Origin: an uncultured Isosphaeraceae bacterium
GTDB taxonomy: Bacteria > Planctomycetota > Planctomycetia > Isosphaerales > Isosphaeraceae
Direction of reading: 5' to 3'
Length of the DNA stretch: 16,360 nt
NCBI GenBank assembly: GCA_937907405.1
Contig: CALCIC010000291.1
Coordinates: forward strand, 1 to 16,360
The notes under the pieces were generated by a model, which ran no database searches, was not told the DNA's origin, and worked only from the letters and a program-made list of their open reading frames with translations. A program made the position numbers and the translations under genes. Each line of letters starts with the position of its first letter. Within the stretch, counting starts at the first letter, position 1. This document shows positions 16,319 through 16,360 of the stretch, in pieces.

Positions 16319-16360
16319 TTGTAACCTCCGCTGAGCAGCTTCTTGATGATAATCGTCTGG
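16315..16360 (-). CDS. 3' end of an unknown gene (cut by the window edge)
   Basis: The last 14 codons of a frame entering from the right edge read QTIIIKKLLSGGYK and stop at TGA 16315-16317. The stop shares 4 bp (ATGA) with the start of the exported-protein gene, the same arrangement as between the next two genes, which argues that this is a real coding end. The product cannot be identified from so little. Confidence 0.5.
   Translation of the reverse strand, partial: QTIIIKKLLSGGYK

Overview
The window is high-GC bacterial DNA, dense in genes with strongly GC-biased third codon positions. It carries a PspA/AAA+ membrane-stress cassette with a large TPM-domain membrane protein, ArnT/PMT-like glycosyltransferases and sugar-acid enzymes. 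This fits a Planctomycetota genome, perhaps of the Isosphaeraceae type. That placement is an inference from gene content and composition, because no rRNA or other lineage marker is present. No tRNA, rRNA, CRISPR array, transposase or phage gene was seen.

Layout, left to right. (1) 1-4630: two tandem plus-strand polytopic GT39/PMT-like glycosyltransferases face a minus-strand GT4 glycosyltransferase, and their 3' ends overlap by 25 bp. (2) 4631-4861: an intergenic stretch with two inverted copies of a hairpin-forming repeat. (3) 4862-6160: an NADP-type isocitrate dehydrogenase (icd, minus), then a 356-bp divergent intergenic region. (4) 6517-8984: a small sugar or sugar-acid set, with an HpcH/HpaI-type aldolase (plus, TTG start) convergent with a minus-strand pair of a sugar phosphate isomerase/epimerase-like TIM barrel and an SDR dehydrogenase. 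(5) 9136-15176: the most interesting block, four minus-strand genes. In transcription order they are a 971-aa TPM-domain protein with one membrane span and a very long coiled coil, a PspA/IM30 (ESCRT-III-like) protein, a two-part AAA+ ATPase, and a small protein with an EF-hand-like loop. (6) 15366-16360: three minus-strand reading frames overlapping by 4 bp each: the end of an unknown gene, an exported protein of unknown function, and a 79-aa unknown ORF.

The block-5 genes probably work together. PspA/IM30 proteins polymerise on the cytoplasmic face of the membrane. Classical AAA+ ATPases of this clade disassemble or thread such polymers, as Vps4 does for ESCRT-III. The TPM protein is predicted to put its TPM domain outside the membrane and about 650 residues of coiled coil in the cytoplasm, where it could dock PspA or the ATPase. 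This makes a plausible envelope-stress or membrane-remodelling machine with a TPM sensor or anchor and a possible Ca-binding accessory. The association is inferred from gene order and domains only.

The glycosyltransferases probably serve envelope glycan or glycolipid synthesis, with polyprenyl-phosphate sugars as donors for the GT39-like enzymes. The aldolase, isomerase and SDR genes look like parts of a sugar or sugar-acid breakdown route with no dehydratase, kinase or transporter in view. Long antisense ORFs opposite most of these genes were treated as shadows of high GC content.
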